Below, piece by piece: positions 1-8,720 of a stretch of 64,000 nucleotides of DNA (position 1 is the first letter of the stretch; every line of letters starts with the position of its first letter). Origin of the DNA: Actinobacillus porcinus (GTDB taxonomy: Bacteria; Pseudomonadota; Gammaproteobacteria; Enterobacterales; Pasteurellaceae); the NCBI RefSeq assembly GCF_901764995.1, contig NZ_CABFKI010000009.1:33726-97725 (forward strand), in the 5' to 3' direction. The notes under the pieces are model-generated. The model ran no database searches and had not been told where the DNA came from. It was given only the letters and a program-made list of their open reading frames with translations. The position numbers and the translations under genes are program-made.

Positions 1-1569
1 ATTATCAAAATGAACTTTCGCTGCAATTTCTTTATTTTTCGCGGTTTCTGGGCGTAAGTTTGGATTACTTACAAAGGTATTATTAAATGAGCGCCCCATT
101 AAATTTGTACCAAAGTGAGACCCGCTGACAAAGCGTTCTTGCATTGATGGCGTACGGAATGCTTCATTATAACGAGTACTAAGATCTAGCCAATTTGTTG
201 CTTTCCAAGTTACAGCGATGGATGGAGACCAACGACTCGCACTATATTTAGCTTCGTCACTTTGTGTTTTAAAGTGATCGTAGCGAACACTTGGCGAAAC
301 AATAATGCGTTCATTCCATAATGGAATATGTGTTAAAAGATAAAATGCACTGTTTTTAGATTTAGCGTCATAATTATTTGGGCGGAATGGTGTTGTGGCA
401 TTTTTCTCACGCTGTGTTACTACTCGGTCTGAAATAAAATCCATACCATAGTTTAGGGCTAACCAATTTAGATCCGTCGAATTTCGTATGCTTAAACCCA
501 TAGTGCTGAGTTTAGTTTGATCTTGCAAACCGCTTGCAATACGCTGTTCTTTTTCTTTTGTACTGTTACGGTATAGCGTCAATTGACTATTGATATAATC
601 ATTGTCTTTAGGGGTAAAGTAATAGTGTAAGGCACTACTTTGGTCTGTGATTTTTTGTTTAGCTCGATAACTTACACTTCCTAGTACTGATGTGAGTCCT
701 TCATAGAAACGAGTCATCTCAGCAAAAGAAGCTGTTGGATTATTTCTATGCCAGTTTCCAATAAGGTTTCTCACATCTTGGTCGGTAAATTCTTCAGCAA
801 CTTCATTGTTGGTTGGGGCAATTTGTTCAAAATGACTTAAACGATGAGAAAGCTCAAGGCGATTTTCATCATTAATTTGCCAACCAAATTTAAAAAGTCC
901 GCCTTTTTGAGTATAGCGACTGTCTACTAATTTTTTACTGTCCGCTAAGCGTAAATCATCAGCGTGGTTATAAAAGCCACTCACTAATCCATCAAACTTG
1001 TCATTTGCGGCAAAGACACTGACATCTGTTTCAGAGAGAGAATTGGCAGATTGGTATCCTTGATGAATTTTTGCTCCAATTTGCTGATTATCTTTCAATA
1101 AATCAAGGGCATTTGGCGTTCTGATCGCAACAATTCCCCCTAATGCACCGTTACCCCATAAAGTACTTGTAGGACCTTTAATCACTTCTATTTCTTGGGT
1201 TAGTGCCATAGGTAAAAAATATGAACCACGGTGAGATAAGTCAAAATTCTGGCGAACGCCATCAATCACTTGAACAACACGATTACCACTTAAGCCCCGA
1301 ATAATCGGCTTTTGTGCAATACTCCTTGAGCTGCCAGCAATATCCACGTTTGTAATCCGTTTAATCGCATCCGCTGTACTTGTTGGCTGCTGAGTTAATA
1401 ATTGATTTTTGTTTAAAGTCGCTTTCTCACTTGTGTGGTTTGCCCAGTGAAATGCGTCCTTACTTGCAATCACAGAGATTTCAGCAAGTTCAGCTGAAAC
1501 ATTGTTATCTGCAAGGGATACGGTAGGCAAAGAGAGAAAGAATGCTGTATAAATTTTTGATAGTCTCAT
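1..1569 (-). CDS. TonB-dependent outer-membrane receptor, haem/hemopexin type (partial)
   Basis: The reading frame stays open from an ATG at 1569 to the window edge, giving 523 residues and lacking the C-terminal part of the barrel. AAGGAGC lies just upstream of the start. A signal peptide (residues 1-20, cleavage after SLA) is followed by a TonB-box-like EISVI segment and a plug domain containing IIRGLSGNRVVQVIDG (about residues 89-104). Near the truncated end is NLRPETAKNKE, typical of haem and siderophore receptors. The gene is divergent from an HxuB/HxuA-like pair, so a role in haem uptake is likely (HxuC-like). In H. influenzae hxuC is collinear with hxuB and hxuA, so the orientation differs here. 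Substrate is inferred from context only. Confidence 0.9.
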   Translation of the reverse strand, partial: MRLSKIYTAFFLSLPTVSLADNNVSAELAEISVIASKDAFHWANHTSEKATLNKNQLLTQQPTSTADAIKRITNVDIAGSSRSIAQKPIIRGLSGNRVVQVIDGVRQNFDLSHRGSYFLPMALTQEIEVIKGPTSTLWGNGALGGIVAIRTPNALDLLKDNQQIGAKIHQGYQSANSLSETDVSVFAANDKFDGLVSGFYNHADDLRLADSKKLVDSRYTQKGGLFKFGWQINDENRLELSHRLSHFEQIAPTNNEVAEEFTDQDVRNLIGNWHRNNPTASFAEMTRFYEGLTSVLGSVSYRAKQKITDQSSALHYYFTPKDNDYINSQLTLYRNSTKEKEQRIASGLQDQTKLSTMGLSIRNSTDLNWLALNYGMDFISDRVVTQREKNATTPFRPNNYDAKSKNSAFYLLTHIPLWNERIIVSPSVRYDHFKTQSDEAKYSASRWSPSIAVTWKATNWLDLSTRYNEAFRTPSMQERFVSGSHFGTNLMGRSFNNTFVSNPNLRPETAKNKEIAAKVHFDN

Positions 1570-1631
1570 TTTAGTTGCTCCTTTTAGTTTGAATAATAAA
1601 TATCCTACAAAAGATAATGTAAATTATCAAT

Positions 1632-1656
1632 AATGATATTGAAAATTATTATCATT
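1632..1656. promoter_or_regulatory. Fur-box-like palindrome between the divergent receptor and hxuB-like genes
   Basis: AATGATA (1632-1638) and TATCATT (1650-1656) are perfect inverted repeats in AT-rich DNA that resembles the Fur consensus GATAATGATAATCATTATC. The site lies about 60 bp from both start codons, so one repressor could control both transcripts. Iron regulation is inferred. Confidence 0.6.
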
Positions 1657-1717
1657 TGATCAAAAATAAGCGATAAAAAGAGTTTTAACAGATTATTAAT
1701 AAAGGAGACCTATCAAA

Positions 1718-3412
1718 ATGAAACATTTTCATAGAAAAAACGTAATTACTGGAATCATTCTTTCGTGTGTAGCTGGCTTTACTTATGCAAACTTAGTAAC
1801 TGACTCGGGAACATTGAACAAGCAGTTGGAACAGGCTCGTCAAATGCAAGCAGCAAAAGTAAAACCATCTGGAGAACTGTTCAAAACACCAACACAGGAA
1901 GAGAATCTTCCCACCAACAAAGAAAGTCTTAAATTCCGTTTAGATTCAATCAAATTACTGGAGTTGGACGGAAACGAAATTCAAGATAATCTGACATCTA
2001 TTACCTCTCCTTATCTTCATCAAGATATTACCTTAGATGACTTAAATCGGTTATCGCAACAAATTACTAACTACTATCGTGACAATAACTATCTTGTCGC
2101 TAAGGCCTTTATTCCTCCTCAAGAAATCAATAATGGTGAATTGCAAATTTTAGTGATAAAAGGATCACTGGATCAGGTGTTGGTCAGAAATGGAAGCCGT
2201 TTAAAGGATGATTTGGTTATGCGAATGACGAACACCACTGTAAAAAACCATCCAAATCTAGTTAAAAATGAACTAGAAAAATTGGCTTTATTGCTTAATG
2301 ATATTAAAGGTGTTACATCGGCGTTATCTTTAAAAGCAGGAAAAAATACCGGAACAACAGATCTTACTATTAATCTTAAAGATAATAAACGTTGGACTGG
2401 ATATATTTCCCTTGATAATCAAGGAAATGATAACACTGGCAAATATAGAACAACATTAGGAACTAAAATTTACAATTTAGTTGGGCTTGGCGATGAATTA
2501 CATTTTGATGTGCTTGCTTCTAACACCTTCGATTTATATAACCTAAGAGCGGACTATTCTTTTATTATTGATGGGTATGGAACAAGAGTTGGAGTAAATT
2601 CAAACTATTTAAAATATAAATTAGGTGCAAATTTTAAAGATCTTAATGCTCAAGGAAGTACTTATAATTTAGGTGGTTATATTACTCACCCTACTATTCG
2701 AACTGCAAGTTTAAGATTAGATAGTAAATTAGCATTTAATCATCAGAAATTGTCAGATGAACAAAAATCTGTTGATTTACAACAAAAACGGAAAGTAAAT
2801 ACGGTCAGCATAGGGCTGAGTGGTTCTTGGAATAGTATAAAAGAAGGAGTGACTTATTTTTCTTTCAATACTACTTTGGGGAAAGAAAGTCATTTGACCA
2901 ACGAGAAAAAACACTATTTATCAGAGAGTTACCAACCTAAACGTACATTTACGACATTTAATTATTCACTATCTCACGAACAATTTTTACCTAAATCCTT
3001 CAGTATTACGTTTGCCGTTAGTGGGCAGTTAGCCGATAAAAATCTGGATAGTGGAAATAAATTCCTATTAGGCGGATTATCCGGGGTAAAAGGATATCAA
3101 GCAGGTACTGTTTCTGTTGATGAAGGGCATATTATCCAAGCAGAACTAAAACATTACTTGCCTGTTTTCTCAAAAAGTATGTTAGTAAGCTCACTGTTTT
3201 ATGATACGGGGGTTGGAAAACAATATAAAAATACAGAGAAATTATCAGAGTCTGTTGAAAATAAAGTCCGTTTAAAAAGTGTCGGGGTTGGTTTGAATTT
3301 AATTGAACCTAATAATTACTCTATCAATTTAGCTTATGCAAAACCTATCGGTAAGAAATATAACAATGTAGATAAAAATCAATTTTGGTTATCTGCAATT
3401 AAAACATTTTAA
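1718..3412 (+). CDS. hxuB: Two-partner secretion outer-membrane transporter (TpsB), HxuB-like
   Basis: This 564-residue protein has a signal peptide (1-24, TYA cleavage). A POTRA-like region around residues 70-150 is followed by a ShlB/FhaC/HecB-type 16-stranded barrel. The conserved L6-loop motif appears as VKGY near residue 456, and the chain ends in phenylalanine, as outer-membrane barrels do. It should secrete the TpsA protein encoded 15 bp downstream. The start is supported by AAGGAG upstream. Length matches HxuB of H. influenzae (about 565 residues). Assignment to the Hxu branch rests on the partner and the neighbouring TonB receptor. Confidence 0.88.
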   Translation: MKHFHRKNVITGIILSCVAGFTYANLVTDSGTLNKQLEQARQMQAAKVKPSGELFKTPTQEENLPTNKESLKFRLDSIKLLELDGNEIQDNLTSITSPYLHQDITLDDLNRLSQQITNYYRDNNYLVAKAFIPPQEINNGELQILVIKGSLDQVLVRNGSRLKDDLVMRMTNTTVKNHPNLVKNELEKLALLLNDIKGVTSALSLKAGKNTGTTDLTINLKDNKRWTGYISLDNQGNDNTGKYRTTLGTKIYNLVGLGDELHFDVLASNTFDLYNLRADYSFIIDGYGTRVGVNSNYLKYKLGANFKDLNAQGSTYNLGGYITHPTIRTASLRLDSKLAFNHQKLSDEQKSVDLQQKRKVNTVSIGLSGSWNSIKEGVTYFSFNTTLGKESHLTNEKKHYLSESYQPKRTFTTFNYSLSHEQFLPKSFSITFAVSGQLADKNLDSGNKFLLGGLSGVKGYQAGTVSVDEGHIIQAELKHYLPVFSKSMLVSSLFYDTGVGKQYKNTEKLSESVENKVRLKSVGVGLNLIEPNNYSINLAYAKPIGKKYNNVDKNQFWLSAIKTF

Positions 3413-3427
3413 TTAAGGAGAACATAA

Positions 3428-6349
3428 ATGCGTAAACAAACTTTACTTTCCGTAGCTATTTCAACGGCACTTAGCACAACAAATCTTTATGCTGCTGATT
3501 TACCTCAAAACCATAACATTACAGAAGGTAATGCAAAAATTAATACCTTAAATAAGGCAATGACCATTACCCAAGAATCGCCTAGAGTAAGTATTGAATG
3601 GGAAAGTTTTGATATTGGAAAACAAAATAGTGTTGAATTTAAACAGCCTGATTCAACCGCTATTGCTTATAATCGTGTTATGGGCGGAAATGCAAGTCAA
3701 ATACAAGGTAAATTGCAGGCAAATGGGCGTGTATTTCTCGCTAATCCTAACGGCATTATTATTACAAAAGATGCTCAAGTAAATGTAGGTAGCTTACTTG
3801 CTACAACTAAAGATCTTGAAAAAATCAGCAATAGTAATAGTTTCAACTTTACTCCACGTAAAAATCATAAAACCGCTGAAGGAAAAATTATTAATGAAGG
3901 TAAAATTATCGCAAATGGTGAAAATGCTTTTGTCGCTTTAGTTGGAAATGACGTTGAAAATAAAGGAATAATTGAAGCTAAATACTTTAAACAAGAGAAA
4001 AAAGTTAAAGGTCGCTATTGTAATAGTATTTGGAGCGATCCAAATGATTGTTATGAAGGTAATCCTTGGGGATTTAAGTGGATTGATTTTGAACGTGATG
4101 AAACTATTGAAAGTCCAGGACAAGTTGTCTTGGGAGCTGGTGGAAAATTTAGCTTAGAATTAGATACGACATCTATTGATCTAGATATTGAAGAAAATAC
4201 AGTAAATAGTATTGTGAAAAATTCAGGTTCTATTATTACTGAAGATGGCTATATTGAGCTAACTGCTAAGGGAAAAAGTGAGTTAATTAATAATCTAGTT
4301 AATAATAATGGTTTATTACAGGCGGATAATATCGTAATGTCTCGCTCTGGAAAAATAACCTTATTTTCTGATGATATTCAATTTGGAAAAAACAGTGATG
4401 TTCAAGCCGAAAATTTGGAAATAAAAGCAGGTAAAAATGAGATTAACTTAAATGCTGAAAAAGGTGCAAAACTCACAGTTAAAGATAGTATTGATTTTTC
4501 AACCAGTAGTTATTTTGAACCAGCTATAAAGAAAGTTAATCTGAACGGTGATTTAACTCGAGAAGATAAAAACTATTATGATGATGGCTCTAAAAAATTA
4601 AAAACAAAAGTTAATCTAAAACTAGCAGATAATCTTGATATTGGGAATAAAAAAGTAGGTGAGAATTCTTTTATTAGCAGTGATTTTTTAGGCTCTTTAC
4701 TTGGAGTTTCAGGAGAAGTAAATCTGAATGCGTATAATTTTGATATTTCAGGCGATATAAATATAGATTCGTATAGGGATACCGACTCAGTTTTATTATT
4801 AAATACACAGTTAAATTATACTAATCCTAGCCATATTCGTTTTAATAAAGCGAATATAGATACTAAAAATGGGCGTTTATTTATTGCGACAGATTTAATG
4901 GATAAACATTTTGCGGATAAAGGAATCTCAGATGTTCAGATTATAGATAGTAAATTTAATTTTAATAATGGCGCTATTGTTTTAGGCAGAAATGGTTTAA
5001 GAAGAAATTTAGAAGATTCTAGAACTTGTATCAATCTTGCCTATTGTTTAGAAGATACTCAAAGATCGCCTTTTAGCGTAAATATTAGTAATTTGCAACT
5101 TGATAAAGTAGATGATTTTGTCATTGTTGGCGGCTTTAATAATGTTGATATTGATCGCCTTACTCATATAGGAAGAGGTAATTTCTATATTTACGGGGGA
5201 TATTCCTATAATAAAGAAAAGCCAAGCTATGACTATGCGATTTTCAATACTAAGGACAGAGCATTACGTACAGAACGAAATCATACTCAGAGACGATGGA
5301 AATTTGATAATAATTTACGTCAATGGATTAATAATGAGTTCTTATATGCATTTGATTGGTGGACAGCCACAAATAATAGTTACGACAAAATCAAACAAGA
5401 AGTCATTAAAACACCTAAGAGCCATTTAGAAACGACGATTAATATTCGTAATAGTAATATAAAAACGAATGATGGTTTCATTAATCTTATGGCTAAAAAG
5501 ATTAATTTAATCGACAGTCAATTTAATGTTACGTTTGACCGAAATATGTCTTTTGAATCTGATTACGATCGTATCCATAAAATTGGACTAAGTGCAGATA
5601 AAACAATTTTAGATCACACATCATTGAATATTCAGGGGGCTGAAAAACTGAATGTTTCACCAAGTGCAAAAATGAAAGCAGCTACAATGTATGTTGTTGG
5701 TGATTTAGAAGGGCGAAATAACAGTTCAATTAATCTGAAAAGCCATCAAGGTTATACATTGATGACAGATAAGAATGCAACATTACGTGGTGAGAAATCA
5801 AAAAATGATTTAACTATTACCTTGTTAAATACTGGTCCTAAACCTTCACCTGAAATTGGCATTACAGGTTCCGCAGATAATGATGCAAATGCAGCTAACT
5901 TTGCTTTAGCACTAGGTGATGCGACAAAGACAACGATTGAGAATGCCACGGTTATCGCACTAGCCCCAAATGGAGCTAAAGCCTATTATAGCCATAAAGA
6001 TATGCCTATCGTGCTGAAAAATACTGACTTTACATTTTATGAGCAACCGAGAGAAACAAACTACGGTGATGATGAGCTAGCCGGAGAAGGAAATATCAAA
6101 AGACTTAATGAGCGTCAATTAAATACGATATTAGATAAACTTAACGGGATTAAGCCAACTTATCTATCTCGCGAACAGAGTAATTTAGTTGAAAATAATA
6201 AGTCCGGAGTTAAATCTCTACAATCTGAAACACTAGAAGATGAGAAGAGCGTTGTTGTCTCTATTTGTGATGAAAACAATAAATGTGAAGATCGAATTAT
6301 CGGCAATAAACATACCGATGCTAAAGTTTCGGTAGGTGAAATTCGTTAG
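3428..6349 (+). CDS. hxuA: Two-partner secretion exoprotein (TpsA), HxuA-like haem/hemopexin-binding protein
   Basis: The 973-residue protein has a signal peptide (1-22) followed by a TPS secretion domain. IQGKLQANGRVFLANPNGII (about 92-111) contains the NPNG version of the NPNL motif and closely resembles HxuA and HMW adhesins. The rest is beta-helix-like, rich in Asn, Asp and Ile. Two cysteines at 947 and 953 (CDENNKC) near the C-terminus resemble the disulphide loop that anchors HMW1. It follows hxuB by 15 bp with GGAG before the ATG. It probably captures haem-loaded hemopexin for the divergent TonB receptor, although an adhesin role cannot be excluded from sequence alone. Confidence 0.82.
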   Translation: MRKQTLLSVAISTALSTTNLYAADLPQNHNITEGNAKINTLNKAMTITQESPRVSIEWESFDIGKQNSVEFKQPDSTAIAYNRVMGGNASQIQGKLQANGRVFLANPNGIIITKDAQVNVGSLLATTKDLEKISNSNSFNFTPRKNHKTAEGKIINEGKIIANGENAFVALVGNDVENKGIIEAKYFKQEKKVKGRYCNSIWSDPNDCYEGNPWGFKWIDFERDETIESPGQVVLGAGGKFSLELDTTSIDLDIEENTVNSIVKNSGSIITEDGYIELTAKGKSELINNLVNNNGLLQADNIVMSRSGKITLFSDDIQFGKNSDVQAENLEIKAGKNEINLNAEKGAKLTVKDSIDFSTSSYFEPAIKKVNLNGDLTREDKNYYDDGSKKLKTKVNLKLADNLDIGNKKVGENSFISSDFLGSLLGVSGEVNLNAYNFDISGDINIDSYRDTDSVLLLNTQLNYTNPSHIRFNKANIDTKNGRLFIATDLMDKHFADKGISDVQIIDSKFNFNNGAIVLGRNGLRRNLEDSRTCINLAYCLEDTQRSPFSVNISNLQLDKVDDFVIVGGFNNVDIDRLTHIGRGNFYIYGGYSYNKEKPSYDYAIFNTKDRALRTERNHTQRRWKFDNNLRQWINNEFLYAFDWWTATNNSYDKIKQEVIKTPKSHLETTINIRNSNIKTNDGFINLMAKKINLIDSQFNVTFDRNMSFESDYDRIHKIGLSADKTILDHTSLNIQGAEKLNVSPSAKMKAATMYVVGDLEGRNNSSINLKSHQGYTLMTDKNATLRGEKSKNDLTITLLNTGPKPSPEIGITGSADNDANAANFALALGDATKTTIENATVIALAPNGAKAYYSHKDMPIVLKNTDFTFYEQPRETNYGDDELAGEGNIKRLNERQLNTILDKLNGIKPTYLSREQSNLVENNKSGVKSLQSETLEDEKSVVVSICDENNKCEDRIIGNKHTDAKVSVGEIR

Positions 6350-6395
6350 ACTAAATCGAGAAGACACAGGTATTGGTTTGTTGAATACATAAAAA

Positions 6396-6417
6396 AATCC
6401 ACGCATTTGCGTGGATT
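6396..6417 (-). terminator. Hairpin abutting the IS left end
   Basis: A 9-bp stem AATCCACGC/GCGTGGATT has a 4-nt loop. A run of A precedes it on the plus strand, so it would terminate leftward transcription. The IS terminal repeat begins two bases after the stem, so any plus-strand T-tract may have been displaced by the insertion. Confidence 0.5.
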
Positions 6418-6430
6418 CCAGACCACTGAC

Positions 6431-6474
6431 AAACCCACCCTTTCAGGCTTCCTGCCCAAGGTGGGTTTATTTTT
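6431..6474 (+). terminator. Rho-independent terminator inside the IS left end
   Basis: AAACCCACC (6431-6439) pairs with GGTGGGTTT (6460-6468) and is followed by ATTTTTT. It would stop plus-strand transcription from hxuBA entering the element, and so now probably acts as the hxuA terminator. Confidence 0.75.
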
Positions 6475-6518
6475 TGCCGTTTTATCTCTTTTTCTTGCAT
6501 TTCACCTTAAATAGCTAC

Positions 6519-7092
6519 TCAAGCGGTCAGTTTTGTGGATTTTTTTGCCATTACCGCATATTGGCGAAGAATAAGCCATAAAAAATGTAAAAAAGCCCAT
6601 AGCACAAGGGCTATCTTCTTGATATTTTGTGCCATTGCGGCAAGGAAGCATTGCATCTGCACTTTTGACAACCCTCTGTAACGGGCGTAGCGGTGTCCGT
6701 GGTGTTGTTTGGCGTCCGCAAAGCTACGCTCGACGGTTTCGGCTCGGCGTTTGTAGAGTTTTTTTCCTTGCTCCGATAGTCTAACGGCATTGGCGTTGTC
6801 CATCGCTGCTTGATAGATATGCCGGGTTATCAGTCTTTCGGCTTTTTTCCTTTTTCTTCTCGTGCTTAATGCCAAAGAGATAGCCCAGCAGCATAATTTT
6901 AAACAAACGCACAGGGTCAACGGCAGGACGACCGTTATCGTGGCAATAAAGATGGGCAACCTCATCACGGATAAATTCAAAATCAATGGCTTTGGCAACT
7001 TTGCGAACAAGATGGTCTTTAGGAACAAGTTGCTCAAGACTTATCATCTCGAGTTCATATTGGGGAGAAGGGGGATTTTTAAGCATAGGCAT
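6519..7092 (-). pseudogene. IS1182-family transposase, internally deleted and frame-disrupted
   Basis: The N-terminal part from 7092 contains the family's opening region (PPSPQYELEMISLEQLVPKD through RLFKIMLLGYLFGI). After KHEKKKEK the original frame no longer matches. The C-terminal part continues in another frame, with ETVERSFADAK and RYARYRGLSKVQMQ typical of the end of IS1182 transposases. Full-length enzymes are roughly 450 residues. Here the middle, including most of the DDE catalytic core, is missing, with the junction near 6850. The product cannot be an active transposase. Confidence 0.85.
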
Positions 7093-7160
7093 TTCCTTTT
7101 TTTGATATGCCTATTAGATCAAACCTCTAGCGAGATGTCTAGAGGTTTGTCAGCGGTCTG

Positions 7161-7184
7161 AGGCAACTTAATCGTTGCCTTTTT
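7161..7184 (+). terminator. Hairpin directly after the IS right end
   Basis: AGGCAAC (7161-7167) pairs with GTTGCCT (7174-7180), followed by TTTT. It begins at the first base after the IS terminal repeat. It reads as a plus-strand terminator and lies just beyond the end of the convergent TolC-like gene, so it may be the pre-insertion terminator of hxuA. Confidence 0.6.
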
Positions 7185-7208
7185 CGTCTTTAAAGTGCGG
7201 TCAAAATC

Positions 7209-8582
7209 TTAAGGTTTTGCCGAATAGTAACCACCCATTGCACTATAAATAGCATTTTCATTTTGAATAACGCTATATTTCGCATTCAAAATGGCGACCT
7301 GTGATGTTTTTTCAGTATTCGCCGCGTTTAGCCATTCGCGTAATTCAGATACACCCGCATCATAACGATTTTTGTAGTATTGGGTAATACGCTTATCGTA
7401 ATCATATTTTTGCGCTAAATTACGGTAATTTTGCAAAGATTGGCTATAGGCAAAATAATTGGTATCCACTTCATTTAGGGCAGTGGTAATACCTTTTTCG
7501 TAATTGAGACGTGCTGTTTCATACGCCGCTTCCGAAATTTTCACATTCCATTTTACATGGTTCCAATCTAAGAACGGCAAGCTAATGCCCAATGTCCCCT
7601 TTGCGGTTGGGTTTTCAAAAGCATTGCTCACTTTATTATTACTTGATGACATAGACGCCCCGAGTGAAATCGTAGGGAACCACGCTTTTTGCATTGCTTT
7701 GGCATCGTTGAAAGCGCTACTTAAACGGAACAAATTGCCTTTGACATCAGGACGGTTGGCAATGGTTGCCACCGGTACATTTAAATTCACGCCGGTATTT
7801 TTCACATTAAGAATATGTGGGAAAGTGATATTTAATGGGTCGTTTGGTTTTAAATTTAATAAATTACGTAAAGTCTGTTCCGCCGTTTTACGTTGCGTTT
7901 CGTATGAGATTAAATTATTACGCGCCATTAATACTGCTTGTGTCGCTTGATCCGTGCTTGCACGATCACCCACACCGACATTTAAACGGTTTTGCATAAT
8001 CGTATTAATACGGCTGTAGTAATCAATTGTATCGTTGGTCGCTGCAATGGCGTCATTTAAATAGGCAATTTGATAATAGGTTGATACCACCGAATTAATT
8101 AAAGAAAGACGTGTTGCTTCCAAATCTTGTTGGGTGGCTTTATAAGTCCATTCCCCCGCATTGGCGGCATCAGCTAAACGGCGCCATAAATCAAGAGTAT
8201 AGCTTACGCTTAATGACCCTTCATGTTTGATAGTTGAGTTGGCATGGGTATCTGTTGCACGGCTTGCAGATGAACCGGTTGAGCCATTAAAACTTGGTAC
8301 TAAATCTGCCCCTAATAAATTGGCTTGATAGAGCGCTGAGTTCACAGAAATCGCGGCTTTGGCTAAATCTTTGTTATTGAGTAAAGCTTGTTCAACTACG
8401 CGATTTAATTGCGGATCATTGTATAACGACCACCAATTTTCTTTCACGTTATATTGATTGGTGATTTCTGCGTATTGTTTATAGTCATCTTGGCTGGCTT
8501 GGTAGCTGTCGCTGATATTGGCACAGCCCACTAACGCTGTTGAAAACGCCATAGCTAAGGCGATTTTGCTCAGTTTTAACAT
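7209..8582 (-). CDS. tdeA: TolC-family outer-membrane efflux lipoprotein (TdeA-like)
   Basis: The start at 8582 (457 residues) is preferred over an upstream ATG because it begins with a lipoprotein signal ending in LVGC and follows AAAGGAAA. The body has the duplicated outer-membrane efflux domain with long helices and WWSLYNDPQLNRVVEQAL near the N-terminus, typical of NodT/CusC-type factors. It is the third gene after macA and macB on the same strand and would supply the outer-membrane channel of the tripartite pump. Aggregatibacter actinomycetemcomitans TdeA, needed for leukotoxin and drug export, is the presumed relative; the symbol is by analogy. A 138-bp gap containing a palindrome separates it from macB. 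Confidence 0.8.
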   Translation of the reverse strand: MLKLSKIALAMAFSTALVGCANISDSYQASQDDYKQYAEITNQYNVKENWWSLYNDPQLNRVVEQALLNNKDLAKAAISVNSALYQANLLGADLVPSFNGSTGSSASRATDTHANSTIKHEGSLSVSYTLDLWRRLADAANAGEWTYKATQQDLEATRLSLINSVVSTYYQIAYLNDAIAATNDTIDYYSRINTIMQNRLNVGVGDRASTDQATQAVLMARNNLISYETQRKTAEQTLRNLLNLKPNDPLNITFPHILNVKNTGVNLNVPVATIANRPDVKGNLFRLSSAFNDAKAMQKAWFPTISLGASMSSSNNKVSNAFENPTAKGTLGISLPFLDWNHVKWNVKISEAAYETARLNYEKGITTALNEVDTNYFAYSQSLQNYRNLAQKYDYDKRITQYYKNRYDAGVSELREWLNAANTEKTSQVAILNAKYSVIQNENAIYSAMGGYYSAKP

Positions 8583-8662
8583 AAAAGTTTCCTTTAAATG
8601 ATGAAAAAGCGCGGTCAAAAAATTGTGTTTTTTTAACCGCACTTTGGGGGTTAATTTGTTAC

Positions 8663-8676
8663 TGAACGTTCGTTCA
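8663..8676. promoter_or_regulatory. Candidate operator upstream of the TolC-like gene
   Basis: TGAACG (8663-8668) and CGTTCA (8671-8676) form an inverted repeat with a 2-bp centre, like operators of TetR/AcrR-type repressors of efflux genes. It lies about 80 bp upstream of the start, suggesting the channel gene has its own regulated promoter. No regulator gene is adjacent. Confidence 0.4.
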
Positions 8677-8720
8677 TTTTTATTTCGGCATATTCTATCA
8701 AAAAAATAAAATAATGCTAC

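Larger units (their letters stand above)
6419..7160. mobile_element. Internally deleted IS1182-like insertion sequence
   Basis: Terminal inverted repeats CAGACCACTGACAAACC (6419-6435) and its complement with one mismatch (7144-7160) bound 742 bp. The only coding content is a broken transposase on the minus strand. The element sits between hxuA and a TolC-like gene, directly between two hairpins. No target-site duplication is obvious. With both ends intact it could be mobilised in trans by a full-length relative. Confidence 0.8.
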
